Positions 27,782-35,558 of a DNA stretch of 64,000 nucleotides are shown piece by piece. This DNA comes from Gammaproteobacteria bacterium (GTDB taxonomy: Bacteria; Pseudomonadota; Gammaproteobacteria; Pseudomonadales; Azotimanducaceae), in NCBI GenBank assembly GCA_026707735.1, contig JAPOWH010000024.1:1-64000 (forward strand), in the 5' to 3' direction. The notes beneath the pieces were generated by a model, which ran no database searches, was not told where the DNA came from, and saw nothing but the letters and a program-made list of their open reading frames with translations. Both the position numbers and the translations under genes were made by a program. Numbering within the stretch: the stretch's first letter is position 1; each line of letters opens with the position of its first letter.

Positions 27782-28722
27782 CCGAAGCCACTGCAAGCGC
27801 ACACCCCAATATTGCGTTGGTCAAATATTGGGGGAAGAACCCCGACGACCAGTGGTTGCCCATCACGCCGTCTGTTTCAGCCACCCTCGACACTCTCACG
27901 ACTACAACAACGGTTCGAGACGCGAGTGAGGATCGCGTAACGCTTGATGGGGTTGAAGTGCATGACGCCAAGATTGCCCATTGGCTTGCTCAGGCTCGAA
28001 CAAAATTCGGGTTGCCAAGCATTGCCATAGCTACGGAAAGCAATTTTCCAGCCAGCAGCGGCTTGGCATCTTCCGCTTCGGGATTCGCCGCTCTTGCCGT
28101 TGCTGCAAATGAGGCATTTGGTCTTGATCTTGATTTCTCCGCTTTATGCGAGCTGGCTCGGATGGGATCGGTTTCTGCTGGTCGTTCGATGCTGGGCGGA
28201 TTCGTAAGATTGGATCCCGCTTCCAACGAGCAAGTGGTCGCACAACTGCATCCGCGAGACCACTGGCCATTGCGGATGGTGGTGGCGGTAACTGATCCGA
28301 CGCAAAAGCGAATTTCCTCAACATCAGGGATGGCACGTAGCGCGTCTACTTCTTCCTACTACAGTAGCTGGATTGTTGACACGGGCAAAGACTATCGTGA
28401 ATGCATAGCGGCTTTGGCCGATCGAGACTTTCCTCGTTTGAGCAAGATTGCCGAAAGCAATTGCTGCAAGATGCATGCATTAATGCTGTCGAGCAAACCG
28501 CCGTTGTTGTATTGGAAGCCAGGAACTTTGGCAGCTATGGAGACCGTTGGAAAACTCCAGGAAGACGGATTGGATGTCTTCTTTACGATCGATGCGGGTC
28601 CTCAGGTGAAGGCGTTTTGCTCTCCCGAAGTGGCTGATATCGTTCAAGAAGAATTGCAGGTCACACCCGGAGTGGATCACACAATCAACTGTGGGATCGG
28701 TGATGGCCCATCCGTCCACTAG
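27778..28722 (+). CDS. mvaD: Diphosphomevalonate decarboxylase
   Basis: GHMP-family enzyme converting diphosphomevalonate to isopentenyl diphosphate, the last step of the classical mevalonate pathway; 314 residues. Diagnostic segments are HPNIALVKYWGK (residues 8-19), PSVSATLD (about 31-38), the phosphate loop PASSGLASSASGFAAL (about 85-100), GSARSL-like GRSMLGGFVRLD and the late DAGPQVK segment (about 265). The start is TTG 27778 within the amidase stop. It overlaps the following kinase by about 20 bases. Most gammaproteobacteria use the DXP route instead. Confidence 0.93.
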   Translation: MTEATASAHPNIALVKYWGKNPDDQWLPITPSVSATLDTLTTTTTVRDASEDRVTLDGVEVHDAKIAHWLAQARTKFGLPSIAIATESNFPASSGLASSASGFAALAVAANEAFGLDLDFSALCELARMGSVSAGRSMLGGFVRLDPASNEQVVAQLHPRDHWPLRMVVAVTDPTQKRISSTSGMARSASTSSYYSSWIVDTGKDYRECIAALADRDFPRLSKIAESNCCKMHALMLSSKPPLLYWKPGTLAAMETVGKLQEDGLDVFFTIDAGPQVKAFCSPEVADIVQEELQVTPGVDHTINCGIGDGPSVH

Positions 28723-29683
28723 GCTAGTTCAGACCTCCGCTCCCGGCAAGTTCGTACTTTCTGGCGAGTACGCGGTTCTATTGGGAGCTCCCGCTTTAGT
28801 TGCAGCGGTAGATCGGTACGCAAAGTGCTCGTTGGAGATCCGAAGGATTGACAACTGGTCAATTCGCTCTCAGCCCCCTTTTTGGAACGCCGATTTCACC
28901 TTGGAATCCTTGAAGGAGACAACTCCTAGAGATCGAGTTGCCTATGCACTGCAATGCCTCAGCCGCGTTGTCGAATTGCCGGAGCATGCTCGATTGGCAA
29001 TGGACACGCGGTCGCTTTTCCAATTTGGCAAAAAGATAGGAATGGGATCGAGCGCTGCAACCCTAGTCTCTCTGTATGTTGCTATCTGCGTCTTGGGCAA
29101 TTTGGAGCACACAATTGAAGGTGCGTTGGACTTGCATTCGCAGGTGCGTGGTTCCGGAAGTGGTTTGGATGTTGCGGCGTCTTATCACGGAGGAGTCATA
29201 GAATTCCGTGAGCGGCACGCTAGACCAATACAGCTACCCCATGGCTTGGAGTTGAAAGTCTTCTATGCTGGAGCGAGCACGTCCACCAGTGATCGGGTAG
29301 TGGCATTCCGAAGCTGGATAGCCTCTCAGCCAGCAAGTACCGTCGATCGGTTCTGCACGGCATCTGAAGGGGTTGTCGAATCGACGGGAAGTGCGGGCGA
29401 ATTTCTAGACGCCCTTCGTTATTTCGTGGAAGTTCAGGAGTTGATCGACAATGGCTCGGGACTGGGCATTTGGGGTCCGCAGCATCGCGCAATGAAGTCA
29501 TTGGCCAATCGAGAAGGAGTGCTCTACAAGCCCTCGGGAGCAGGCGGCGGCGACATTGGTTTGGCTGTTTCGGTCAACAAGGAAATTCTTGAGAGACTCG
29601 AGGTCGATGCAGAACGCATTGGGCTGCGTGCCCTAGACACGTCATTGGTAGAACAGGGCGTCACAGTTGAAATGGCGTCCTAA
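28703..29683 (+). CDS. mvaK2: Phosphomevalonate kinase (GHMP family)
   Basis: About 326 residues with the three GHMP motifs: APGKFVLSGEYAVL near the N-terminus (residues 10-23), the ATP loop KIGMGSSAAT (about 111-120) and KPSGAGGGDIGLA (about 271-283). The last motif and the start block resemble phosphomevalonate kinase more than mevalonate kinase. It phosphorylates 5-phosphomevalonate to the diphosphate, feeding the mvaD product next to it. I chose ATG 28703; an in-frame GTG lies at 28691. Mevalonate kinase, HMG-CoA reductase and synthase are not in the window. Confidence 0.87.
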   Translation: MAHPSTRLVQTSAPGKFVLSGEYAVLLGAPALVAAVDRYAKCSLEIRRIDNWSIRSQPPFWNADFTLESLKETTPRDRVAYALQCLSRVVELPEHARLAMDTRSLFQFGKKIGMGSSAATLVSLYVAICVLGNLEHTIEGALDLHSQVRGSGSGLDVAASYHGGVIEFRERHARPIQLPHGLELKVFYAGASTSTSDRVVAFRSWIASQPASTVDRFCTASEGVVESTGSAGEFLDALRYFVEVQELIDNGSGLGIWGPQHRAMKSLANREGVLYKPSGAGGGDIGLAVSVNKEILERLEVDAERIGLRALDTSLVEQGVTVEMAS

Positions 29684-29976
29684 TACGCATATTCCTTGCC
29701 TTTAGACTTCTATCGATACCTTCCATGACGCCAGCTTAAATCAGTTCATTTGATTGCTCCATTTCAAGTCCATATTGGCAGCAACGTTGAGAAGACGGAC
29801 TTCGCGCACTACTATTCGACCTGTCTGCGAGTCGGCGATTGCCGCTCTGGCCCCGATGGTATCCGAGGACCGGGTCCCAATCCAGCATGCGAGCTTCGAG
29901 CTCCTAGTAGACAACGGGTTCTCCCGGTCCCGGAATGTTTCCGTTCTTCCATCGCTGCTGCGAGTTCCTCTTTTCC

Positions 29977-30147
29977 TCAAGCGACCAGGGCCGTCGGTTC
30001 CTTTGCCAGATGCTGCCTCGCGGGATCGTAGTCCGTGCCGTGCCGGATCATCGACCATGCGATGTGGGCATTGTGATGCGTATGTTCCACCGCCACTACG
30101 AGCAGCGACTTCTCGTCGATCCGGCGCTTCGTGAGGGGAAAGTTGTC
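29977..30147 (-). mobile_element. IS110-family transposase C-terminal fragment
   Basis: An open minus-strand frame of 57 codons ending in TGA at 29977 reads KSLLVVAVEHTHHNAHIAW then MIRHGTDYDP, the C-terminal pattern of IS110/IS1111-type transposases (ALANKNARIAWALL...Y.P). The N-terminal catalytic part is missing, so it is a dead fragment. It lies at the start of an 1,185-base gene-poor stretch (29684-30868) made of IS debris. The bases from 29684 to 29976 contain nothing else that I recognise. Confidence 0.5.
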
Positions 30148-30159
30148 AGGCGACACTGA

Positions 30160-30192
30160 AATTCCCCAGAAAACGACATCGTAATTCCCCAG
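30160..30192. repeat. Direct repeats AATTCCCCAG, likely old IS end
   Basis: Two copies of AATTCCCCAG at 30160-30169 and 30183-30192, 23 bases apart. Some IS21-family elements carry such short repeats as multiple transposase sites near their ends. They lie where the IS110 fragment stops, as if another element had inserted there. Confidence 0.4.
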
Positions 30193-30258
30193 CGTTGGGG
30201 TTGCCTGTCGCCAGATGCGACGGGTGGCCGGAAAAAGTGTTGAAGGAAGAGCGAACCC

Positions 30259-30423
30259 ATGAAGGATGAACTAACAAGTAGCATTCCTTCCGATCCCAAG
30301 GACCCGAAAGGACATGTCAACATGAAGACTCCGAGCGAAGTGCAGGCCATGCTGGATCGGCTGTTGCACCGCTGCCATGTCGTCGACATCCAGGATTCGA
30401 GCTACCGCATGCGCGAGTACTGA
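30259..30423 (+). mobile_element. IS21-family istB C-terminal fragment
   Basis: A 54-codon frame whose second half reads AMLDRLLHRCHVVDIQDSSY, then RMREY and stop, the C-terminus of the IstB helper ATPase of IS21 elements (LLDRLTHHCHI...SYR). The Walker motifs and the rest of the roughly 250-residue protein are absent. The downstream order (istB end, then terminal repeats at 30505-30547) is as in an intact IS21 right end. Confidence 0.55.
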
Positions 30424-30477
30424 TCGAGATACAAGACTCGGGTGCAACTGAAGGAAGACGAAAACGGAAAAAATTTT

Positions 30478-30503
30478 CAAGGGGTGGGCTAGCCCACCCC
30501 TTG
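30478..30503. repeat. Perfect 26-bp palindrome
   Basis: CAAGGGGTGGG, CTAG, CCCACCCCTTG: a perfectly self-complementary 26-mer just after the istB fragment and before the IS21-like terminal repeats. As RNA it would form an 11-bp GC-rich stem. It could be a terminator-like element of the IS or a protein-binding palindrome. Confidence 0.55.
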
Positions 30504-30504
30504 A

Positions 30505-30547
30505 AGTTGCCAGAAGTGTGACAGTTCAAATTGCCAAAAGTGTGACA
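30505..30547. mobile_element. IS21-like right-end repeats
   Basis: Two near-repeats of the form AGTTGCCAGAAGTGTGACA and AATTGCCAAAAGTGTGACA in tandem. This arrangement, ending in CA, resembles the multiple terminal repeats of IS21-family elements. It probably marks the right boundary of the element that carried the istB fragment. Confidence 0.5.
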
Positions 30548-30567
30548 TTTTTCTTGACATTGACACT

Positions 30568-30832
30568 GGCGATCGGCATCGACGAGGGAGGCCACAAGGA
30601 CGTGCTGGCCTGTGGCTGGGCGAGCACCAGGGAGCCACAGCGACCGCCCCACCAGCCGGAACGGCACCGAGTACTGGTACTTCTCGAACTGCACGTGCGC
30701 GTTGCCGTGCACCTTGAGCTCGGCCCACACCGCGAGCTCCGGCGGATTGCCTGGTTCATGCACCAGCCTTTGACAAAGTGCCGGGAATTTGCTTGAATCA
30801 AGCGGATTGTGTAACCGCGGACCCGCCATCAC
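30568..30832 (-). mobile_element. IS21-family istA transposase C-terminal fragment
   Basis: On the minus strand a frame includes LAVWAELKVHGNAHVQFEK, YQYSVPFRLVGRSLWL and HVLVASLV, matching the pattern of the IstA C-terminal domain (W...V..D.HV..D...YSVP.RL.G). It points against the istB fragment, so it comes from a different or rearranged element. No catalytic DDE region is present. The local sequence is visibly richer in GC than its neighbours. Confidence 0.55.
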
Positions 30833-30868
30833 AAACGGGTTCTGAAGCGTGATTTCTGGAGGGTCAGC

Positions 30869-31441
30869 ATGAAGTCACTAGTCATCATTCTCCTTTGCGT
30901 TTTCTCCGTCAATGGACTGGCGCAGAATATTTCTCACTGGTACATTCTGGGCGGGACATCGCTGTATGCCGAGAACGTCGACCATGCAGTCGGTGAGGGC
31001 CTAGGAGTCAGGTTGGGCTTTGGCGCACAAATCAACCAGAACTTCGGAATTGAACTCGTGCTGGGCTCCACTCCGTCACTTGATCCAGAGGACCTCAACA
31101 CCTTTATTGGGGACGACACGGACACCGACATAGTGAACTACAGTGTCGATCGTACCGCTTCCAATTGGTACACTACGGCCTTTGCGACATACTCATACCC
31201 GGTTCAGGAAAGACTGGCACTTGTGGGCAAACTGGGTTGGTCGACCATCCGTCAGCGAATATATTTCAATATCAAGGGAGGTGGCAAAACAGAGACGAAT
31301 ACGTCCCGTGGTCCCCACATTGAGTTCGGACTTGGGTTTTCGATGACTTGGAGAACCGAACTCGCCGTTACTTTGTCTCACGTTTTCAGCGACGAAGCGG
31401 AAGCAACTGGAATCCATTGCGCTTACAAGCGGAAGTTTTAA
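30869..31441 (+). CDS. Small outer-membrane beta-barrel protein
   Basis: A 190-residue exported protein: a signal peptide (MKSLVIILLCVFSVNGLAQ) followed by alternating amphipathic strands with aromatic girdles (WYILGGTSLY, GVRLGFGAQI, NWYTTAFATYSYP, ELAVTLSHVF) and a C-terminal Phe, the usual recognition signal for the BAM machinery. This pattern fits an 8-strand OmpA/OmpW-like barrel without a peptidoglycan-binding domain. The start has GGAGG about 7 bases upstream. I cannot name a family with certainty. Its position right after IS debris and the residue pair GIHC near the end are the only oddities. Confidence 0.7.
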   Translation: MKSLVIILLCVFSVNGLAQNISHWYILGGTSLYAENVDHAVGEGLGVRLGFGAQINQNFGIELVLGSTPSLDPEDLNTFIGDDTDTDIVNYSVDRTASNWYTTAFATYSYPVQERLALVGKLGWSTIRQRIYFNIKGGGKTETNTSRGPHIEFGLGFSMTWRTELAVTLSHVFSDEAEATGIHCAYKRKF

Positions 31442-32025
31442 AGTTCACTCACTGACTGATCTTGGTACCAAGAAGCCTTGATCCCGCTTAACGATTTTTC
31501 ATTGCGAGAATTTTGGAATTTTGGCCCCGATTCGGCGGTTTCTTCCCGGCGACGGGAAATCGGACATAAGTCCGCATCGAAATTGACGCGTTGAACGCGG
31601 ATCAAGGGCGGAGGAATAGGAAATTCGACCTCCACGAGCGATGCGGCGGCGATTTGGGCGCGCTGTGAACCAGCACGCCGATCGTGCGCATCACGTGTTT
31701 GATCACGTAGCCCAGATGCCCACGGATTTGTAACTACCATGCGACGAGCCTCCAGTGCGCACCTTTCAGGTGAGTATTTCGTCGCCGCCATCGCCCCAAT
31801 CCTTACGCGGGAATCGGAGTCGTGACACGGAAACTGGCGATCTCATCTTCAGAGCGATTGGTGCCAAAACAGGCTTTGGGAAATGGATTTTGGATACTGA
31901 TCTCTGTGCGTTGAACCTAGTGGCTGCATTTGACTTAGAGCAGAGAGTGGCAACTGAAACTATGCAAAATTCCAACTACAGCGCTTTCTCTTCTACCATC
32001 GAGTAATTGCATTGGAGACATAGCC
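31442..32025. other. Intergenic stretch, no supported gene
   Basis: 584 bases between the beta-barrel gene and xthA. The middle (about 31540-31740) is richer in GC than the flanks. A minus-strand open frame covers 31438-31791, but its composition is Arg/Ser-rich, it has no ribosome site and no family is recognisable. The region may be a further decayed insertion. GGAGA at the far end serves xthA. Confidence 0.5.
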
Positions 32026-32811
32026 ATGCGTCTAGCGACATGGAACATTAACGGCATTCGTGCGAGGTTGGATTTCGTGTCGCTTTGGCTGAAGGAACGG
32101 GAACCGACTTTAGTGGGATTTCAGGAATTGAAATCCGAAGACGATTCCTTTCCCCACAATTTCTTCGCCGAGCTAGGCTATGAGGTTCACACTCACGGCC
32201 AGAAGAGTTGGAATGGCGTGGCGATCGCCGTGCGTCAAGACCTCGAGCTAAAGATATTGCAGCGCGGATTGCCAGGTCAGGAAAGCAATGGCGCTCGTCT
32301 CATTACAGCTCTTTGCGGCGACGTCACCTATACCTCGGTCTACTGCCCAAATGGCAAAAATCCGGAGCATGCAGACTTTCAAATGAAGCTCGAGTGGTTC
32401 GACGCTCTTGGGGAATACTGGTCAAAGCTGATCGCGGAATACCCTGCCTCAGCTATTGGAGGCGACTTCAACATCGTTCCGGCGGGTCGCGATTCATGGA
32501 GAGGCAAGGAAGGCGATGGAGAAATGTTCCATACTGCAAGTGAGCGCGACCGTCTTCGGAAATTCGTAGATTTAAACTTGCATGATCTTTTCAGAGAGCT
32601 CAATCCCGGCTCGGCACAGCACAGTTGGTGGGACTATCGCGGGGGCGCGTTTGAACGCAGTCAGGGGCTGCGTATCGATATGATTTACGGTACGCCTCAA
32701 ATACGAGCGCGAACTCAAGCTGTCAGCATTGACCGAGAGTATCGAGAACGAAAAGAAGACATGACTCCATCGGATCATGTGCCCGTCGTTGCTGATCTCG
32801 CCGATCGCTAA
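32026..32811 (+). CDS. xthA: Exodeoxyribonuclease III / AP endonuclease
   Basis: A 261-residue exonuclease III of the EEP fold, for abasic-site cleavage and 3' end repair. Family landmarks are TWNINGIRARL (residues 5-15), the catalytic Glu in GFQELKSED (about 35-40), SVYCPNGKNPEH (about 105-116), GGDFNIVPAGRD (about 144-155), WWDYRGGAF (about 200-208) and the terminal SDHVPVVADL with the catalytic Asp-His pair (about 249). The length is normal and the start is supported by GGAGA about 9 bases before the ATG. Confidence 0.96.
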   Translation: MRLATWNINGIRARLDFVSLWLKEREPTLVGFQELKSEDDSFPHNFFAELGYEVHTHGQKSWNGVAIAVRQDLELKILQRGLPGQESNGARLITALCGDVTYTSVYCPNGKNPEHADFQMKLEWFDALGEYWSKLIAEYPASAIGGDFNIVPAGRDSWRGKEGDGEMFHTASERDRLRKFVDLNLHDLFRELNPGSAQHSWWDYRGGAFERSQGLRIDMIYGTPQIRARTQAVSIDREYRERKEDMTPSDHVPVVADLADR

Positions 32812-32842
32812 TTCCAATGATGTCCTTTATAGACCAGCATGA

Positions 32843-33865
32843 GTGTTCTGCGAATTTGACGCTTGTGCAGAGCCGCGCATCTACAGACTGGTGAGCCAGG
32901 ATCAAAGGTCGCCTCGCGACCTCCAGAAATTTGATTGGGCAACAGTCTCCGACGAAGAGGTTTTCGTCGAGCAGCTTCTAGCTGCGTTCGATCTGGACGG
33001 GGCCATAGTCATTGAGAACGCTCTAAGCAGCGTGGAGGCGGAAGCAATTGTTGAGGAGATGAGGCCATTCATTGACTCAACCCCACACGGTCTGCATGGT
33101 CTAGAGAAATCGCGAAGGGTGGGAGCGTTGGTCGCGAGATCGAGGGCATCTCATAAAGCCATTGCGCATCGCGCTGTTCTAGTTCTTTGCGATGCTGCCT
33201 TGGGAGGGCAGTATCGATTCGGAAATGAGGTCCGAATCATTCAAAGGGAGCGTGGTCAAGGCAGATACCCTTGGCGACTCGGATTGACGCAAATCATCGA
33301 TGTGGGTCCAAGCCAAGAGCGGCAAGGGCTGCATCGTGGAAACGGCTTATGGGTTCACAATTTCGCCGGTCACAAACTCGAGCTCCAGATCGAGACAATG
33401 TGGGCGCTCACCGATTTCACAGAGGCGAATGGAGCGACGCACGTGGTGCTTGGCAGTCATCGGTGGTCCGACGTAACCGACAGCGATGCGGAACGCACCA
33501 TGACGTGGTATGAAAAATCCTCCTTTCAGACTGTCAGGGCGACTATGAAAGCGGGAAGCGTTCTAGTCTGGACTGGTTGGACGCTTCACGGAGCGGGAGC
33601 GAATACCACTGAGTCTCGGCGTGTGGGAATGAACATTGACTACAGTCTCTCCTTCCTCTCTCAAGAAGAGAATCAGTTCTTGGCGTGTCCCCCCGAAATT
33701 GCACGGACGCTCTCAGACGACATGCGCAGACTGATTGGCTATAGCCAACCCGCAGGCGCGCTGAACTACTTCGCCGATTGCCTGCCTCCTCGATATGCCC
33801 TGCGCGAGAACTATGACGTGACGGTTCCAGGTTCCCACGGAATGAATTCGTCAAAGGACCTGTAG
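32843..33865 (+). CDS. Phytanoyl-CoA dioxygenase family protein with HxG instead of HxD
   Basis: About 340 residues, non-heme iron/2-oxoglutarate oxygenase fold. The family blocks MWALTDFTEANGATHV, VLGSH, LVWTGWTLHGAGANTTESRR and SYSLSFLSQEEN-like regions are all present, so the distal His and the Arg that holds 2-oxoglutarate are retained. The proximal iron motif, normally H-R-D, reads LHRGNGLW (about residues 164-171), so the carboxylate ligand is replaced by Gly. In known Fe/2OG halogenases (SyrB2 HxA; WelO5 and BesD HxG) this same change opens a halide site. It could be a halogenase-like enzyme or an inactive paralogue. The start is GTG 32843, without a strong ribosome site, 31 bases after xthA. 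Confidence 0.8.
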   Translation: MFCEFDACAEPRIYRLVSQDQRSPRDLQKFDWATVSDEEVFVEQLLAAFDLDGAIVIENALSSVEAEAIVEEMRPFIDSTPHGLHGLEKSRRVGALVARSRASHKAIAHRAVLVLCDAALGGQYRFGNEVRIIQRERGQGRYPWRLGLTQIIDVGPSQERQGLHRGNGLWVHNFAGHKLELQIETMWALTDFTEANGATHVVLGSHRWSDVTDSDAERTMTWYEKSSFQTVRATMKAGSVLVWTGWTLHGAGANTTESRRVGMNIDYSLSFLSQEENQFLACPPEIARTLSDDMRRLIGYSQPAGALNYFADCLPPRYALRENYDVTVPGSHGMNSSKDL

Positions 33866-33922
33866 CGGCGGCTTCTGAACGTAGCAGACTGCGGCAAAGA
33901 GGCTAAATCCTCCGCAAGCGGC

Positions 33923-34993
33923 CTAGGGACTGCACAATCCCAATTCCATCATCGTGGATCCAGTGGTTCTCAGCGTATCTTCGATTGGATGGGTAGTGAG
34001 TCCAAGATCGTTGATTGCTTTCGTGCAGTAGCCACGTGGCCCATCATGAATCGAGCGTTTTTCCAGGAATTCCGCCATTTCCGGTGGGCGCCCTCCGATC
34101 GTCAGATCGGGAAATAGACTCTGCAGGTGTTGTTGAAGATGATCGACATTCAGTTCGCCGCTTTGGTCGGTTGCGGTAAGCTGGTACCGGCTACCCGGCT
34201 TCACATTGTCGCTCTCGCAGACAAGCGCATGAGCTTCCGCCACATCACGTACATCGACGATGTTCCATAGTGCTTGCCAGCCTCGAGGACAAGGTTTACC
34301 TTCCATCATGCGGGCAAGTGCCCACTGCCACGATCCCAGTCCTTCGTGGGCTGTGCTCAGTAACGGTCCAAGTACTACGCATGGACAGATCGAGACAACA
34401 TCGTAGCTCGGATCGTCGGCTGCGTAGCTGTTGATGAATCGTTCAGTGTTCACTTTGGCCCAAGCGTAGGCGATTCCGCCATTGGTGTCGATGCTGTCAG
34501 GATTCCAGGATCGATCACGTTCGCGATGAGAGTCGGCCCAGTCTTCTTCTGTATACACGTATCCTGAAGGGGCGGGATGGCCTATTGCGGCAAATGAACT
34601 GGTGTAGACAAATCGATTGACGGTGCCAGCCTTGGTCGCGGATCCGAGCACGTTCTTGATGCCTTCGACCATACCGTCGTAGCACTCTCTCGGCGTTATT
34701 TTGCCGCCGTACAACATCGGTGTGCCAACATGCAACACTGCGCAGCAATCGGCGAACGGCGCATCGTAGCTGCCCTCTTCCAAAATATTTCCCCGTACAA
34801 CTTCGACAGTTCCTGGCAATCCCTCCTCGTTCATCGCATGGAGGTGGTCAACCTTTTCCGGAATGTTTGGATCGGTCACGCACGCGCGGACCGTGTAGCC
34901 TCGCTTCAAGAATGCGTGAACAGTGTGGCAACCGATGTAGCCTGCCGCGCCGGTAATTGCGACGGGACCGTCAGATTTGGTCGTTGAAGGCAT
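33923..34993 (-). CDS. NAD-dependent epimerase/dehydratase (extended SDR)
   Basis: A 356-residue extended SDR resembling dihydroflavonol reductase or 3-beta-HSD type proteins. The nucleotide motif TGAAGYIG is at residues 14-21, the catalytic Ser is in YTSSFAAIG (about 131-139) and Tyr-x3-Lys is YAWAK (about 176-180). The C-terminal substrate domain has NIVDVRDVAEAHALV (about 244-258). The likely role is reduction or epimerisation of a small ketone or alcohol; the substrate is unknown. It is convergent with the HxG PhyH gene (57 bases between stops), so a shared pathway is only a guess. Confidence 0.85.
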   Translation of the reverse strand: MPSTTKSDGPVAITGAAGYIGCHTVHAFLKRGYTVRACVTDPNIPEKVDHLHAMNEEGLPGTVEVVRGNILEEGSYDAPFADCCAVLHVGTPMLYGGKITPRECYDGMVEGIKNVLGSATKAGTVNRFVYTSSFAAIGHPAPSGYVYTEEDWADSHRERDRSWNPDSIDTNGGIAYAWAKVNTERFINSYAADDPSYDVVSICPCVVLGPLLSTAHEGLGSWQWALARMMEGKPCPRGWQALWNIVDVRDVAEAHALVCESDNVKPGSRYQLTATDQSGELNVDHLQQHLQSLFPDLTIGGRPPEMAEFLEKRSIHDGPRGYCTKAINDLGLTTHPIEDTLRTTGSTMMELGLCSP

Positions 34994-35430
34994 GAATGAA
35001 TCCTAGAATTGTCGATTCCTAGTCTAGACTTTAGCACATGGGGAATTGCAGGCGCCCAGCAGGACTAGGGATGATGCGCTCTGGCGATTGTTGAGAAATC
35101 CGGTGGATTTCAGTGCAATAGGTCTTTACCGAAGTATCAGTTCACTTTGCAGCAAGACACAATGCTTTGCTCCCGATCAGGCAAGTGTATCGGACTTTAT
35201 CAATACTTGCACGCATGATGCCGCTTTGTCGCTTGCCTTCTTGAGAACGAGAGACCCTATGGTGTTGTATGCGCGAATAAACCATCGCAGTTCCATTGGG
35301 ACCTGGGTTTGGTTAGCTTTCGTGCGAGGATTTTCTTATCCTACTAGTTTAAATTTCGTTTCCTATTGAGGATTTGGTTCGGCGCGTGCGTTAGCCTGAT
35401 TGCAAGGATCTTTATCTGTCATCTCAAGAA

Positions 35431-35477
35431 CCGCCTTGGGCTCATTCTTGTCAAACTGTTTGTGATTACCAAGGCGG
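35431..35477. repeat. Inverted repeat in a 565-base gap
   Basis: The gap 34994-35558 holds no gene that I can support. The most structured part is a 9-bp inverted repeat, CCGCCTTGG at 35431-35439 and CCAAGGCGG at 35469-35477, with an inner CAAAC/GTTTG pair in the 29-base loop. It lies about 80 bases before the lipoprotein gene and might be a leader structure or an operator. An open frame at 35046-35369 looks like chance. Confidence 0.35.
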
Positions 35478-35558
35478 ATGGGTCTGTTGAATGAATCCAC
35501 CTATGGAAATACCGCAGACTAAGACGTTTCAAATGGCGTACTACCGAATTGACTTGCC

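Noticed and set aside
31438..31791. 117-codon minus-strand open frame after the beta-barrel gene
   Set aside because: It is Arg/Ser-rich, has no ribosome site and no recognised domain. It was kept only as part of an unassigned intergenic stretch.
35046..35369. 107-codon open frame in the gap before the lipoprotein gene
   Set aside because: It has a TTG start without a ribosome site and no recognisable family, and its composition looks like chance.
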